Part shown: piece after piece, positions 1 to 8,337 of the stretch
Layout: each line of letters starts with the position of its first letter
How positions within the stretch are numbered: position 1 is the first letter of the stretch
DNA from: Brevibacterium album DSM 18261
GTDB taxonomy: Bacteria; Actinomycetota; Actinomycetes; Actinomycetales; Brevibacteriaceae
Direction: 5' to 3'
Length of the DNA: 64,000 bases
Assembly (NCBI RefSeq): GCF_000426445.1
Contig: NZ_KE384526.1
Coordinates: 853,213-917,212 of the forward strand
The notes under the pieces: model-generated
The model's database searches: none
The model's input: the letters and a program-made list of their open reading frames with translations, nothing else
Told to the model about the DNA's origin: nothing
Program-made: the position numbers and the translations under genes

Positions 1-1
1 T

Positions 2-2116
2 GACCTCCTCGAACCGGGGATCATCGCCGAGGTGGAGGCGGAGCTGCAGCGCACCGCACCCGGCCGCCGCGCTCACGGGAAGGAGGGCGCGGCCGACCTC
101 CTGCGCGCGCTCGGACCGCTGACCGCCGCCGAGGTCGCCGACCGGCTGGAACCGGACGCTGAGGACGGCGAGGGGCACGGGGCCTCGGCGGAGCGGGCTC
201 TCGATGAGCTCGCGGCGGCGGGCCGTGCCGTGCGCGTAGTTGCCGGGGATCGGCACGCCTGGGCCGCAGTCGAGGATGCCGGCCGTCTGCGGGCGGTCCT
301 GGGCGAGGGCGCGGTGCCGGTCGCGGGCGTGCCCCGGGAGTTCCTGGATCCGGGCGCGGACCCCGTGGGCGATCTGCTGCTCCGCTTCGCACGGACGCAC
401 GGCAGGTTCACCGCGGAGGAGCTCGCGCGGCGCTGGGGTGTGGGTGCGGCGGTGCTGCACGGCCCGCTGGAACGGCTGAGGAGTGCGGGGGCCCTCATCC
501 CGCTGGCGGAGGCGTGGATGCACGAGGACGTGTTCGCGCGGGTTCGCAGGCGCGGCCTGCAGGCGGCGCGGGAGGCGACCCGGCCTGTCCCCGCGTGCGC
601 CTTCGCCCGGCTGCTCGCGGAGCGGCAGTTCGCGCGCAGGCCGCTGCACGGTGCCGAGGGGCTGCTCCGGGTGGTCGAACAGCTGTCCGGGCTCGCACTG
701 CCGGCCTCGCTGTGGGAGTCGCAGGTGCTGCCGGCACGGATCGAGGACTTCTCCCCGTCCCTGCTCGACGGTCTCATCGCCACCGGCGAGGTCCTCTGGG
801 CGCCCGAGCTCGACGCGACGGGCGACAGTGCGGAGAAGGGCGGACCACAGCGCGGCGGCCCCTCCGGCAGAACGGGGACGGGAGGGAAGGACGGCGCCGA
901 TCCGCTCATCGCCCTCCACCTCGCGGAGCTCGCGGGTGAGACGCTGCCGGCGCCTGCCGCGCCTCCGCTCTCCTCCCTGCAGGAATCCGTTCTCTCCGTG
1001 CTGGGCGCGGGCGGCGCATGGACGACCGGGGAGATCACGGCGCGCCTCGGGGATGCGCTGCCGGGAGACGACCGTGCGGGAGACGACCGTGCGGGAGCCA
1101 CCCCGCTTGCAGAGGCGCTGCGGGCTGCGGAGGCGCTGCGGGCGGCGGAGTCACCGCGGGAGGCAGAGCCACTGCGGGCGGCTCTGTGGGACCTTGCCGC
1201 GCGCGGACTGGCGGCGAGCGACTCCTTCGCCCCCGTGCGCGGTGCGCTCGAACGGCCGTCTGCGAGTGCCGGCGGCGGGCTGGTGAGACGCAGCGCCTCG
1301 CGCAGGAGCGCGTCCGGGCGCAGGAGGGGCGGCAGCGCTCGCTTCGGCTCCTCGTACGGTTCGGCCTATCGGTCGCTTCCGGGCACCGGTGCGGGAGCCC
1401 TCGCGGGCCCCGTCGATGATCCGCGCCTGCGGGGACGCTGGTCCCTGGCTCCGGTCGAACCGGTGACGCCCACGGAGCGGGCTCTGGGAACGGCGGAGGC
1501 GCTCCTCGATCGCTACGGGGTGGTGACGCGGTCGGCAGCGGTGGCGGAGCACGTGCCCGGCGGGTTCCCCGTGCTGCAGAAGGTGCTCTCCGGGCTGGAG
1601 GACGCCGGCCGGGCGGTGCGCGGGAGCTTCGTGGCGGGGCTCGGAGGTGCGCAGTTCGCCGAGCATGCGACGGTGGACCGGCTGCGCGATCTCGCGGAGG
1701 CCCCTGACTCTGCGAGCTCCGACGCCGAGGTCCTCGTGCTGTCCGCCGCAGACCCTGCGAACCCCTGGGGCAGCGCTCTGCCGTGGCCGGAGCCCACAGG
1801 GGGCGAGCGCAGGCCCTCGCGTGCCGCCGGTGCGCTCATCGCACTGAGGAACGGTGCGCCCATCGCCTGGCTGGCGCGCGGAGGCCGCGTCCTGCTCACG
1901 TTCCCGGAGGCCGACGGGGATGCCGGTGCCGGCGTGCCCGCAGAGGAGTGCGCGGGAGCCCTCGTGTCCGCACTGCACCGCTTCCGGCTGGGCGGCTTCA
2001 CCCTGGAGACGATCGACGGGGCCTCGGCGCTCGGCCACCCGTGGTCCGAGGCGCTCCAGCGCGCGGGGATGTCCATCACACCCCGGGGCCTGCGCTTCTA
2101 CTCGCACACGCGCTGA
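2..2116 (+). CDS. lhr: Lhr-type ATP-dependent helicase, C-terminal part (5' end outside window)
   Basis: The reading frame is open from base 2, so the start lies upstream and only about 704 C-terminal residues are visible. They match the C-terminal region of actinobacterial Lhr helicases: repeated winged-helix-like segments (ELARRWGVGAAVLHGPLERL), the segment around HEDVFARVRRRGLQAAR, and the closing stretch with FTLETIDG. Lhr proteins are very long superfamily 2 helicases (about 1500 residues) that unwind DNA or RNA-DNA duplexes 3'-5' and act in DNA repair; the helicase core must lie to the left of this window. Residues roughly 260-280 and 340-460 are low-complexity (G/R/S- and A/E-rich) and look like expanded linkers, including a directly repeated GDDRAGDDRAG segment encoded near 1065-1095. 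The family call rests on C-terminal similarity alone. Confidence 0.75.
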   Translation, partial: DLLEPGIIAEVEAELQRTAPGRRAHGKEGAADLLRALGPLTAAEVADRLEPDAEDGEGHGASAERALDELAAAGRAVRVVAGDRHAWAAVEDAGRLRAVLGEGAVPVAGVPREFLDPGADPVGDLLLRFARTHGRFTAEELARRWGVGAAVLHGPLERLRSAGALIPLAEAWMHEDVFARVRRRGLQAAREATRPVPACAFARLLAERQFARRPLHGAEGLLRVVEQLSGLALPASLWESQVLPARIEDFSPSLLDGLIATGEVLWAPELDATGDSAEKGGPQRGGPSGRTGTGGKDGADPLIALHLAELAGETLPAPAAPPLSSLQESVLSVLGAGGAWTTGEITARLGDALPGDDRAGDDRAGATPLAEALRAAEALRAAESPREAEPLRAALWDLAARGLAASDSFAPVRGALERPSASAGGGLVRRSASRRSASGRRRGGSARFGSSYGSAYRSLPGTGAGALAGPVDDPRLRGRWSLAPVEPVTPTERALGTAEALLDRYGVVTRSAAVAEHVPGGFPVLQKVLSGLEDAGRAVRGSFVAGLGGAQFAEHATVDRLRDLAEAPDSASSDAEVLVLSAADPANPWGSALPWPEPTGGERRPSRAAGALIALRNGAPIAWLARGGRVLLTFPEADGDAGAGVPAEECAGALVSALHRFRLGGFTLETIDGASALGHPWSEALQRAGMSITPRGLRFYSHTR

Positions 2117-2154
2117 AGGCCGTCACCGCCCCTCTCCGCCCGTCTCACCCCCGC

Positions 2155-2206
2155 TGACATGTGTGTCAAAAATTCATTGACACAACTGTCAAAGCCTCGT
2201 TAATGT
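2155..2206 (+). promoter_or_regulatory. Promoter with two TGACA-N4-TGTCA operators before the ABC importer operon
   Basis: Two inverted repeats are visible: TGACA-TGTG-TGTCA at 2155-2168 and TTGACA-CAAC-TGTCAA at 2177-2192, with centres 23 bp apart. The second contains a consensus -35 (TTGACA, 2177-2182) followed 18 bp later by a -10-like TAATGT (2201-2206), so a protein bound here would block RNA polymerase. The same palindrome occurs at 13473-13494 before the carboxylase operon that ends in a TetR gene. Binding by that TetR protein is an inference. Confidence 0.7.
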
Positions 2207-2240
2207 GAGCCGCACCACGGCAATGACGCCTAGGAGACTC

Positions 2241-3752
2241 ATGAAGTCACTTCTCATGCGAGGCACGGCGGGACTCGCCTGCCTCAGCCTCACCGCCTGC
2301 TCCGCGCTCGGCTCCTCGGAGGACCGCCTCAGCGAGCTCGTCGTCGCAATGACCGGCGATGTCTCCTCCTTCGACCCCGCGACGGGCAATTCCGGGAACG
2401 ACCATGTCTTCCTCTATCCGGTCTTCGACACGCTCATCGGCTTCGACCCGGAGACCACGGAGCCCGTTCCCGGGCTGGCGGAGGAGTGGACCTACGAGGA
2501 TCCGCGCACCCTCGTCCTCACCCTCCGCGAGGGAGTCACCTTCCACGACGGGACGGAGTTCGACGCCGAGGCGGTGCAGGCGAATCTCGACCGCTCCCGT
2601 TCGGAGGGCTCCAATCTGCAGTCGGAGCTCTCCTCCGTCGACACGGTCACGGCAGTGGACGCGCGGACTGTGCGGATCGAGCTCTCGGAACCGGATTCCG
2701 CGCTCCCCCTCATCCTCTCCGACCGTGCCGGCATGATGGTCTCCCCCGCCGCGCTGGAGGATCCTGAGACCCTCGCCTCCGCCCCCGTCGGCACCGGCCC
2801 GTGGGAGCTGCGCGAGTGGAAGCGAGGCAGCGCCGTCGAGTACACGGCCAATGACGACTACTGGAACGAGGACGTCCACGCCTCTCCCCGGATGACCTAC
2901 CGCGTGCTCTCGGACCCCAAGACCCGCGTCGACGCCCTCATCACGAACCAGGTGGACATCGCCTACCAGGTGGGAGCGGCAGACGCGGAGAGCCTCGCGC
3001 TCAACAACGAGATCACGGTGAATGCGGACCCGAGCATGCGGGTGCGGATGATCTACCTCGACCTGTCCGATGAGCTCATGGCGAAGCGGGAGGTCAGGCA
3101 GGCCCTCAACCTGGCCATCGATCGCGAGCAGATGGCTGAGGTGGGGTTCTTCGGCTACGCGGAACCCGCTTCCACGTACCTGCCCGAGTCCCACTGGGCC
3201 TCCGTGGAGGCGGAGAGCCAGTACGACTACGACCCCGAACGCGCACGCGAGCTGCTCCGCGAGGCAGGTGCGGAGGGCGCCTCGGTCTCGGTCCTGCTGC
3301 CGAATGACGCGAACACCGTGCGGCTGGCGGAGATCATCCGCTACTCCTACGAGGACATCGGGCTCGATGTGACGATGAAGCCGCGGGAGCTGGTGCAGTC
3401 CACCACCGAGTACTTCGACGAGAACCGCGAGCACGCGCTGTTCTCCTCCTGGACCGGCCGGCCGGACCCGGCCCAGACGTATGCGCAGCTCCTGGACGAA
3501 GCCGGCTACTACAACACCGGAGGCGTCCCGACCCCGGGGCTCCAGGAAGCGGTGGACCGATCGAACGAGAAGACGACCGAGGACACCCGCGCGACCGACC
3601 TCAAGGAGGCGGGCCGTCTCACCTTCGAGTTCGCCACCTTCGTCCCGCTGGTCTTCGAGGACACCCTCGTCGCCCACGCCGGGCACGTCCGGGGCTACCA
3701 GCCCAACCTGCTGGGCAAGCCCAAGTTCACCGATGTCACCGAAACGAGGTGA
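2241..3752 (+). CDS. Oligopeptide/dipeptide-type ABC transporter substrate-binding lipoprotein
   Basis: Family 5 extracellular solute-binding protein, 503 residues, the normal size. It starts with a lipoprotein signal whose lipobox LTAC places the acylated cysteine at residue 20, so it should be anchored outside the membrane. Typical segments follow: FDPATG near the mature N-terminus, LREGVTFHDGTEFDAEAV, the VGTGPW motif, and VRQALNLAIDREQ. The ATG at 2241 is preferred over GTG 2205 or ATG 2223 because AGGAG lies just upstream and it gives a clean signal peptide. It is the first gene of a tightly packed five-gene importer operon ending at 7505. Ligand unknown; family members bind peptides, glutathione, opines or acylated amino acids. 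Probably controlled by the TGACA-N4-TGTCA operators upstream. Confidence 0.88.
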   Translation: MKSLLMRGTAGLACLSLTACSALGSSEDRLSELVVAMTGDVSSFDPATGNSGNDHVFLYPVFDTLIGFDPETTEPVPGLAEEWTYEDPRTLVLTLREGVTFHDGTEFDAEAVQANLDRSRSEGSNLQSELSSVDTVTAVDARTVRIELSEPDSALPLILSDRAGMMVSPAALEDPETLASAPVGTGPWELREWKRGSAVEYTANDDYWNEDVHASPRMTYRVLSDPKTRVDALITNQVDIAYQVGAADAESLALNNEITVNADPSMRVRMIYLDLSDELMAKREVRQALNLAIDREQMAEVGFFGYAEPASTYLPESHWASVEAESQYDYDPERARELLREAGAEGASVSVLLPNDANTVRLAEIIRYSYEDIGLDVTMKPRELVQSTTEYFDENREHALFSSWTGRPDPAQTYAQLLDEAGYYNTGGVPTPGLQEAVDRSNEKTTEDTRATDLKEAGRLTFEFATFVPLVFEDTLVAHAGHVRGYQPNLLGKPKFTDVTETR

Positions 3753-3758
3753 GGACCG

Positions 3759-4862
3759 ATGGATCTGCTCGAAGTGAAGGACCTGCGGGTGTCGTTCTCC
3801 GATCCGCGGGATCCCGGGGCCCGTGCGCCCATCGTCAAGGACGTGAGCTTCCGGATCGCACCGGGTGAGGTGTTCGGGCTCGTGGGCGAGAGCGGCAGCG
3901 GGAAGTCCGTCACCGCCCTCGCCGCCATGGGGCTGCTCGATCCCCGCACCGCGGAGGTCTCCGGCAGCGTCAGGCTCCAGGGCGAGGAACTCCTGCACGG
4001 TCACGGCGACGACCTCCGCCGGGTGCGAGGCGATCGCATGTCGATGGTGTTCCAGGAGCCCATGACAGCGCTCGATCCGGTCTTCACGATCGGCAGCCAG
4101 CTCACGGAGACCCTGCGCGCCCACCGCCGCGTTTCCGCGCAGGAGGCCAGGCGGAGGGCCGTCGAGATGCTCGACGCAGTGGGCATCGTCGATCCGGAGC
4201 GGCGCTTCGGCGCCTATCCGCACGAGCTCTCCGGCGGAATGCGCCAGCGCGTGGTCATCGCGCTGGCGCTCATCTGCGGGCCCGAGCTCCTCATCGCGGA
4301 CGAGCCCACCACCGCCGTCGATGCGACCGTCCAGCTCCAGCTGCTCCGGCTCGTCCGCTCCGCCTGCACAGCCGCGGGGACCGCGGTCCTCTTCATCACG
4401 CACGATCTGGGCGTCGTGAGCCGGCTCTGCGACCGGATGGCGACGATGTACGCCGGGGAGATCGTGGAGACCGGGCCCGTGGATCAGGTGCTGAATGCTC
4501 CCGGCCACCCGTACACCGCCTCTCTCCTCGGCGCGCTGCCGCGGCCCGACAGGCGCGGTCACCGCCTCATGAGCATCCCCGGACGGGTGCCGGTTCCCGG
4601 GACGGAGCCTCCGGGATGCTGGTTCGCCGACCGCTGCGCCTTCGCGGTCGCCGCATGCGCCGATGCCCATCCTCCCCTCGCGCCCGCCGGCGGCGAGCTG
4701 CACAGCCGGTGCCTGCGCACCGGGGAGCTCGGGGACGCACTGCGCACGCTCGCACACGGCAGGTTGGACGAGTCCGAATCCACGGCACCCGATGTGGAAC
4801 GAGCGCCCGCTGCTCACGCGCACACGATCGGCACGCACGCGGACGGAGAGGAGAGGCCATGA
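3759..4862 (+). CDS. Oligopeptide-type ABC transporter ATP-binding protein (DppD/OppD-like)
   Basis: Cytoplasmic ATPase of the importer, 367 residues. Walker A GESGSGKS (near residue 48), signature LSGGMRQR and Walker B LLIADEPTTAVD are intact. After the nucleotide-binding domain comes the oligopeptide-transporter C-terminal extension with paired cysteines (GCWFADRCAFAVAAC) typical of DppD/OppD. The last about 45 residues are low-complexity with no clear homology. It starts six bases after the substrate-binding gene and its TGA overlaps the ATG of the next ATPase gene (ATGA), indicating translational coupling. Together with the following ATPase it should form the heterodimer that powers import. 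Confidence 0.9.
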   Translation: MDLLEVKDLRVSFSDPRDPGARAPIVKDVSFRIAPGEVFGLVGESGSGKSVTALAAMGLLDPRTAEVSGSVRLQGEELLHGHGDDLRRVRGDRMSMVFQEPMTALDPVFTIGSQLTETLRAHRRVSAQEARRRAVEMLDAVGIVDPERRFGAYPHELSGGMRQRVVIALALICGPELLIADEPTTAVDATVQLQLLRLVRSACTAAGTAVLFITHDLGVVSRLCDRMATMYAGEIVETGPVDQVLNAPGHPYTASLLGALPRPDRRGHRLMSIPGRVPVPGTEPPGCWFADRCAFAVAACADAHPPLAPAGGELHSRCLRTGELGDALRTLAHGRLDESESTAPDVERAPAAHAHTIGTHADGEERP

Positions 4863-5689
4863 GCGAATCCATCATCACGGCGCGGGACGTGCGCGTGGAG
4901 TTCCGGGCCGGACGGAACCGCTCCGTGACGGCCGTCGACGGCGTCGACATCGACGTTCCCGCCCGCACCGCGGTGGGGCTCATCGGCGAGTCCGGCTCCG
5001 GCAAGTCCACGCTCGTCCGCGCGCTCCTGGCCCTCGTCCCGGTCTCGTCCGGGAGCGTCGAATGGGAGGGCAGGGACATCAGCCGCCTGCGCGGGGCCGA
5101 CCTCGTCCGCTTCCGCACCACGGCGCAGATGGTCTTCCAGGATCCGCACAGCGCCCTCGATCCGCGCAGACGAATCCTCACCAGCATCGTCGAGCCGCTC
5201 CGCGTGCTCAGGATCGGGACCAGGGCCGAACGAGAGGCCAGGGCCGAGGAGATGCTCACCCAGGTGGGCCTGCGCATGGACCAGGCCATGCGCTTCCCCC
5301 ACCAGCTCAGCGGCGGACAGAAGCAGCGGGCCTGCATCGCCCGCGCCCTCATCGTGGAGCCCCGGGTGCTCATCTGCGACGAGTCGGTCGCCGCCCTGGA
5401 CGTCGCCCTCCAGGCCGAGATCCTCAATCTGCTCGGCGACCTGCGCGAAGAGCTGAATCTCGCGCTAGTCTTCATCAGCCACGATCTCTCCGTCGTCGCC
5501 CATATCAGCGACCATCTCCACGTCATGCACCTGGGGAAGACGGTCGAGACAGGACCCACCGAGCAGGTCACGCGGTCGCCCCAGCAGGAGTACACGGAGA
5601 AGCTGCTGGCTTCGCAGCTCACGGTGGGCGGGCCCGACCAGCCGCTGCTCGGCGCAGGGACGACGGACCCGGGAAGGACGCGCTCATGA
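4859..5689 (+). CDS. Oligopeptide-type ABC transporter ATP-binding protein (DppF/OppF-like)
   Basis: Second importer ATPase, 276 residues from the ATG at 4859, which sits behind GGAGAGGAG and overlaps the stop of the previous gene. Walker A GESGSGKST, signature LSGGQKQR and Walker B LICDESVAALD are present. Walker B has ESV where DEP is usual, so the Asp-Glu pair survives but the following residues differ. The Cys-containing oligopeptide C-terminal extension is short or missing, ending at DPGRTRS, so the protein is shorter than most DppF/OppF. It overlaps the next permease gene by ATGA. Role: partner of the ATPase encoded at 3759-4862. Confidence 0.88.
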   Translation: MSESIITARDVRVEFRAGRNRSVTAVDGVDIDVPARTAVGLIGESGSGKSTLVRALLALVPVSSGSVEWEGRDISRLRGADLVRFRTTAQMVFQDPHSALDPRRRILTSIVEPLRVLRIGTRAEREARAEEMLTQVGLRMDQAMRFPHQLSGGQKQRACIARALIVEPRVLICDESVAALDVALQAEILNLLGDLREELNLALVFISHDLSVVAHISDHLHVMHLGKTVETGPTEQVTRSPQQEYTEKLLASQLTVGGPDQPLLGAGTTDPGRTRS

Positions 5690-6630
5690 AGGTCACGTCC
5701 CTCATCGCCACCCGTCTCCTCTCCACCGTTCCCACTGTGCTCCTGGCCACCGTGGTCGTCTTCCTCCTCATCCGGCTCATCCCCGGCGATCCCGCCAATG
5801 CGATCGCGGGCGAGTACGCCACGCCGGAGCGCCTCGCGGAGATCCGGTCTCAGCTGGGCCTGGACCTCTCCCTGCCCATGCAGTACCTCACCTGGCTCGG
5901 AGGCGTGCTCACCGGCGATCTCGGGGTGTCCTTCATGACGGGGCAGGGCGTGGCCGGGCTCATCCTCGAGCGGCTCCCCGTCACTCTCGCGCTCACCACG
6001 ATGGGACTGCTGGTCGCGGTCATCGTGGGCCTGCCCACCGGCATCCTCTCCGCCTCACGGGCCGGCGGACGCCTCGACCGGTTCCTCACCACCGGTGCGA
6101 CCCTCGGCCTCGCCATCCCCAACTTCTGGCTCGGGATGGTGCTCATCCTCGTCTTCAGCGTCGTTCTGGGCTGGCTCCCGGGCCCCGGCGGACCGCTCTT
6201 CTCCGACGACCCCGTGGGAGCGCTCAGGGCCGCTCTCCTGCCGGCCGTCGCGCTCGGACTCGTCGGCGGTGCGGAGATCTGCAGGCAGGTGCGCAGCGCG
6301 ATGGTCGAGGACCTCTCCAGCGACCATGTGCGCACGCACCGCGCCAAGGGGCTGCCCTGGCGCCGCATCCTCTGGCTGCATTCGCTGAAGAACTCCAGCC
6401 TGCCGTTCCTCACGATCGTGGGCCTGCAGATCTCCCGCCTGCTCTCCGCGGCGGTGGTCGTCGAGACCGTGTTCGGCCTCTCCGGGCTGGGCACGCTCAT
6501 CGTCACCTCGACGAACCAGCGGGAGTACCTGATCGTCCAGGGAGTGGTGCTCGTGATGGCGCTGCTGGTGATCTTCACCAACCTCCTCGTCGACATCCTC
6601 TACCGCGTCATCGACCCAAGGATCCGCTGA
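5686..6630 (+). CDS. Oligopeptide-type ABC transporter permease (DppB-like)
   Basis: Inner-membrane permease, 314 residues. It shows the family N-terminus (a first membrane segment, then LIRLIPGDPA), a periplasmic stretch with LGLDLSLPMQYLTWL, and the coupling-helix region DHVRTHRAKGLPWRRILWLHSLKNS that contacts the ATPases. Closing helices include VETVFGLSGLGTLI. About six membrane segments are expected. The ATG at 5686 overlaps the upstream stop. It should pair with the next permease to form the channel. Confidence 0.9.
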   Translation: MKVTSLIATRLLSTVPTVLLATVVVFLLIRLIPGDPANAIAGEYATPERLAEIRSQLGLDLSLPMQYLTWLGGVLTGDLGVSFMTGQGVAGLILERLPVTLALTTMGLLVAVIVGLPTGILSASRAGGRLDRFLTTGATLGLAIPNFWLGMVLILVFSVVLGWLPGPGGPLFSDDPVGALRAALLPAVALGLVGGAEICRQVRSAMVEDLSSDHVRTHRAKGLPWRRILWLHSLKNSSLPFLTIVGLQISRLLSAAVVVETVFGLSGLGTLIVTSTNQREYLIVQGVVLVMALLVIFTNLLVDILYRVIDPRIR

Positions 6631-7505
6631 TGAGCACACCGACAACGACCCAGACCGCCTCCGGCACCGCAGGCACGGCGCCGGTCAGGGCGAGGAAGCC
6701 CAGGATCGTCCGCGTCCTCAGCATCGCGATCCTCCTGCTGGCGCTGGTCCTGCTGCTGGCGGGCCGCTGGCTCACGCCGTACGACCCGGACGCACAGGAT
6801 CTCACTCAGGTCTTCCAGGGCCCCGGGGCGCAGCACTGGCTGGGCACGGACGACCTGGGCCGCGACGTCCTGTCCCGGATGATCGCCGGCGGGCAGGCCA
6901 CCATCGCCGCCGCGCTGTTCGCGGTGGCCGTCGCCCTGGGCCTCGGCCTGCCGGTGGGCATCGCCGCCGGCTACCTGGGCGGCTGGGTGGACACCGCCCT
7001 CATGCGCGTCGTGGACGCCCTGCTCGCCTTTCCCGCCATCGTGCTCGCCATCGGGGTGACCGCCTCGATGGGCATCGGACTCTTCAACGCGATGTTCGCG
7101 GTGGGCATCGTGCTCGCTCCCGCAATCGCCCGCCTGGCACGTGCGCAGACCCTGAGCGTCAAGGAGATGACATATGTCGAGGCCGCACGCTCATTCGGGG
7201 CACGCGGGATGCGCGGCATCGTGCTGCCCCACATCCTGCCCAACATGATCCAGCCGGTGATCGTGCAGACCTCGATCATCTTCGGCCTCGCGATGCTGGC
7301 CGAGGCCAGCCTCAGCTTCCTGCAGCTGGGAGTGCAGGCCCCGGGCTCCTCCTGGGGCGCGGTGCTCTCCCGCGCCTACTCGTTCATGAGCCAGGCTCCC
7401 CTGGCGATCCTGGTGCCGGGCATCGCGATCGCGCTCATGGTCTTCGCCGCGAACATCATGGCGGACGAGTTCCAGGAGTGGCTGGACCCCAAGCGGAGGA
7501 GCTGA
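6630..7505 (+). CDS. Oligopeptide-type ABC transporter permease (DppC-like)
   Basis: Second permease, 291 residues, overlapping the previous stop by one base (TGATG). It has the DppC-type N-terminal helix followed by LTPYDPDAQD, HWLGTDDLGRDVLSRM and the coupling loop EAARSFGARGMRGIVLPHILPN. This completes a full importer: one binding protein, two ATPases and two permeases. The gene ends ten bases before the convergent TetR gene; no obvious terminator hairpin was seen between them. Confidence 0.9.
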   Translation: MSTPTTTQTASGTAGTAPVRARKPRIVRVLSIAILLLALVLLLAGRWLTPYDPDAQDLTQVFQGPGAQHWLGTDDLGRDVLSRMIAGGQATIAAALFAVAVALGLGLPVGIAAGYLGGWVDTALMRVVDALLAFPAIVLAIGVTASMGIGLFNAMFAVGIVLAPAIARLARAQTLSVKEMTYVEAARSFGARGMRGIVLPHILPNMIQPVIVQTSIIFGLAMLAEASLSFLQLGVQAPGSSWGAVLSRAYSFMSQAPLAILVPGIAIALMVFAANIMADEFQEWLDPKRRS

Positions 7506-7515
7506 GGGAGCCGCC

Positions 7516-8268
7516 TCAGCCCCCGCCGGCCGCCCCCTGGGCATCATCCGGCGCTCCGCCGTCCGGCGAGGTCGCCCGCTCGGGCTCCGGAACAGCGGCG
7601 TCGGGCCCAGGCATTCTGAGATCGCCCTCCGGCAGTGGGCCCCGGTAGCCGATCACCGCGAGGTACAGGCGGGTCGCCTGATCGATGACGTGGTCCCGCT
7701 GCCCGGGCGCACGGCGGATCTCACGGGCGGCGTCCATGAGGACCGCACGCATGATGCCCGCGGCGTACTCCACGGTGACGCGCGGCTGCGCGAGCCCCGC
7801 GTCCACGAGGCTGCGGATATGGCCGCGGGTCCTGTGGGCCGGGCGGGACACCGTCTCCTCGAAGATCTCGCGCACGCGCGCATCGTGCTCGGCGCGGTTC
7901 GCGATCTCCTCGACCAGTTCGAGGCTCTCGACGTACACGGTGATGAACGCCTCCGTGGACGCGCGGGAGAGGAGCACGGGGTCGTCCGCCGTGGCGCCCG
8001 TGTGATGGTGCGCCTCGAGGAGCTCCTCGCGCAGCTGCTCGGCCACCCCGCGGAAGACCTCGGCCTTCGTGGCGAAGTACACGTAGAAGCTCGGCCGCGA
8101 CACCTCTGCCGCCGCGGCGATCTCCCCGATCGTGGCGCCGGCATAACCGCGCCGCGAGAAGACCGCCCTGGCTCCGCGGAGCAGGGCGGTCTTCGTCGCG
8201 GAGTCGTGCTCGCGCCGGATCGCCCGCGCGGCGGCCCAGTCTGCGTCGCCGATCTGGCTGCGTGCCAT
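7516..8268 (-). CDS. TetR-family transcriptional regulator
   Basis: 250 residues with an N-terminal TetR helix-turn-helix at about residues 25-70 (ARAVFSRRGYAGATIGEI, then VSRPSFYVYFATKAEVF). The remainder is a helical ligand-binding domain without recognisable specificity and an acidic, Pro-rich tail. It is the last gene of a minus-strand operon (carboxylase, acyl-CoA ligase, tetR) and lies tail to tail with the ABC importer operon. Palindromes TGACA-N4-TGTCA precede both operons, so this protein is the obvious candidate to bind them, regulating itself through the carboxylase promoter. Many TetR proteins beside acyl-CoA ligase genes sense acyl-CoA; that ligand is only a guess here. Confidence 0.85.
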   Translation of the reverse strand: MARSQIGDADWAAARAIRREHDSATKTALLRGARAVFSRRGYAGATIGEIAAAAEVSRPSFYVYFATKAEVFRGVAEQLREELLEAHHHTGATADDPVLLSRASTEAFITVYVESLELVEEIANRAEHDARVREIFEETVSRPAHRTRGHIRSLVDAGLAQPRVTVEYAAGIMRAVLMDAAREIRRAPGQRDHVIDQATRLYLAVIGYRGPLPEGDLRMPGPDAAVPEPERATSPDGGAPDDAQGAAGGG

Positions 8269-8337
8269 GCGGGCTCCTCCCCTGTACGACGTCGGCCGTG
8301 AGGGCGCACACCGCTCAGACCGCCCGTGACCGGCGTC

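Noticed and set aside
2247..4838. 863-residue open frame on the minus strand opposite the ABC importer genes
   Set aside because: It mirrors two strongly recognisable genes on the plus strand and has the Arg/Gly/His-rich composition typical of GC-rich shadow frames; no domain visible.
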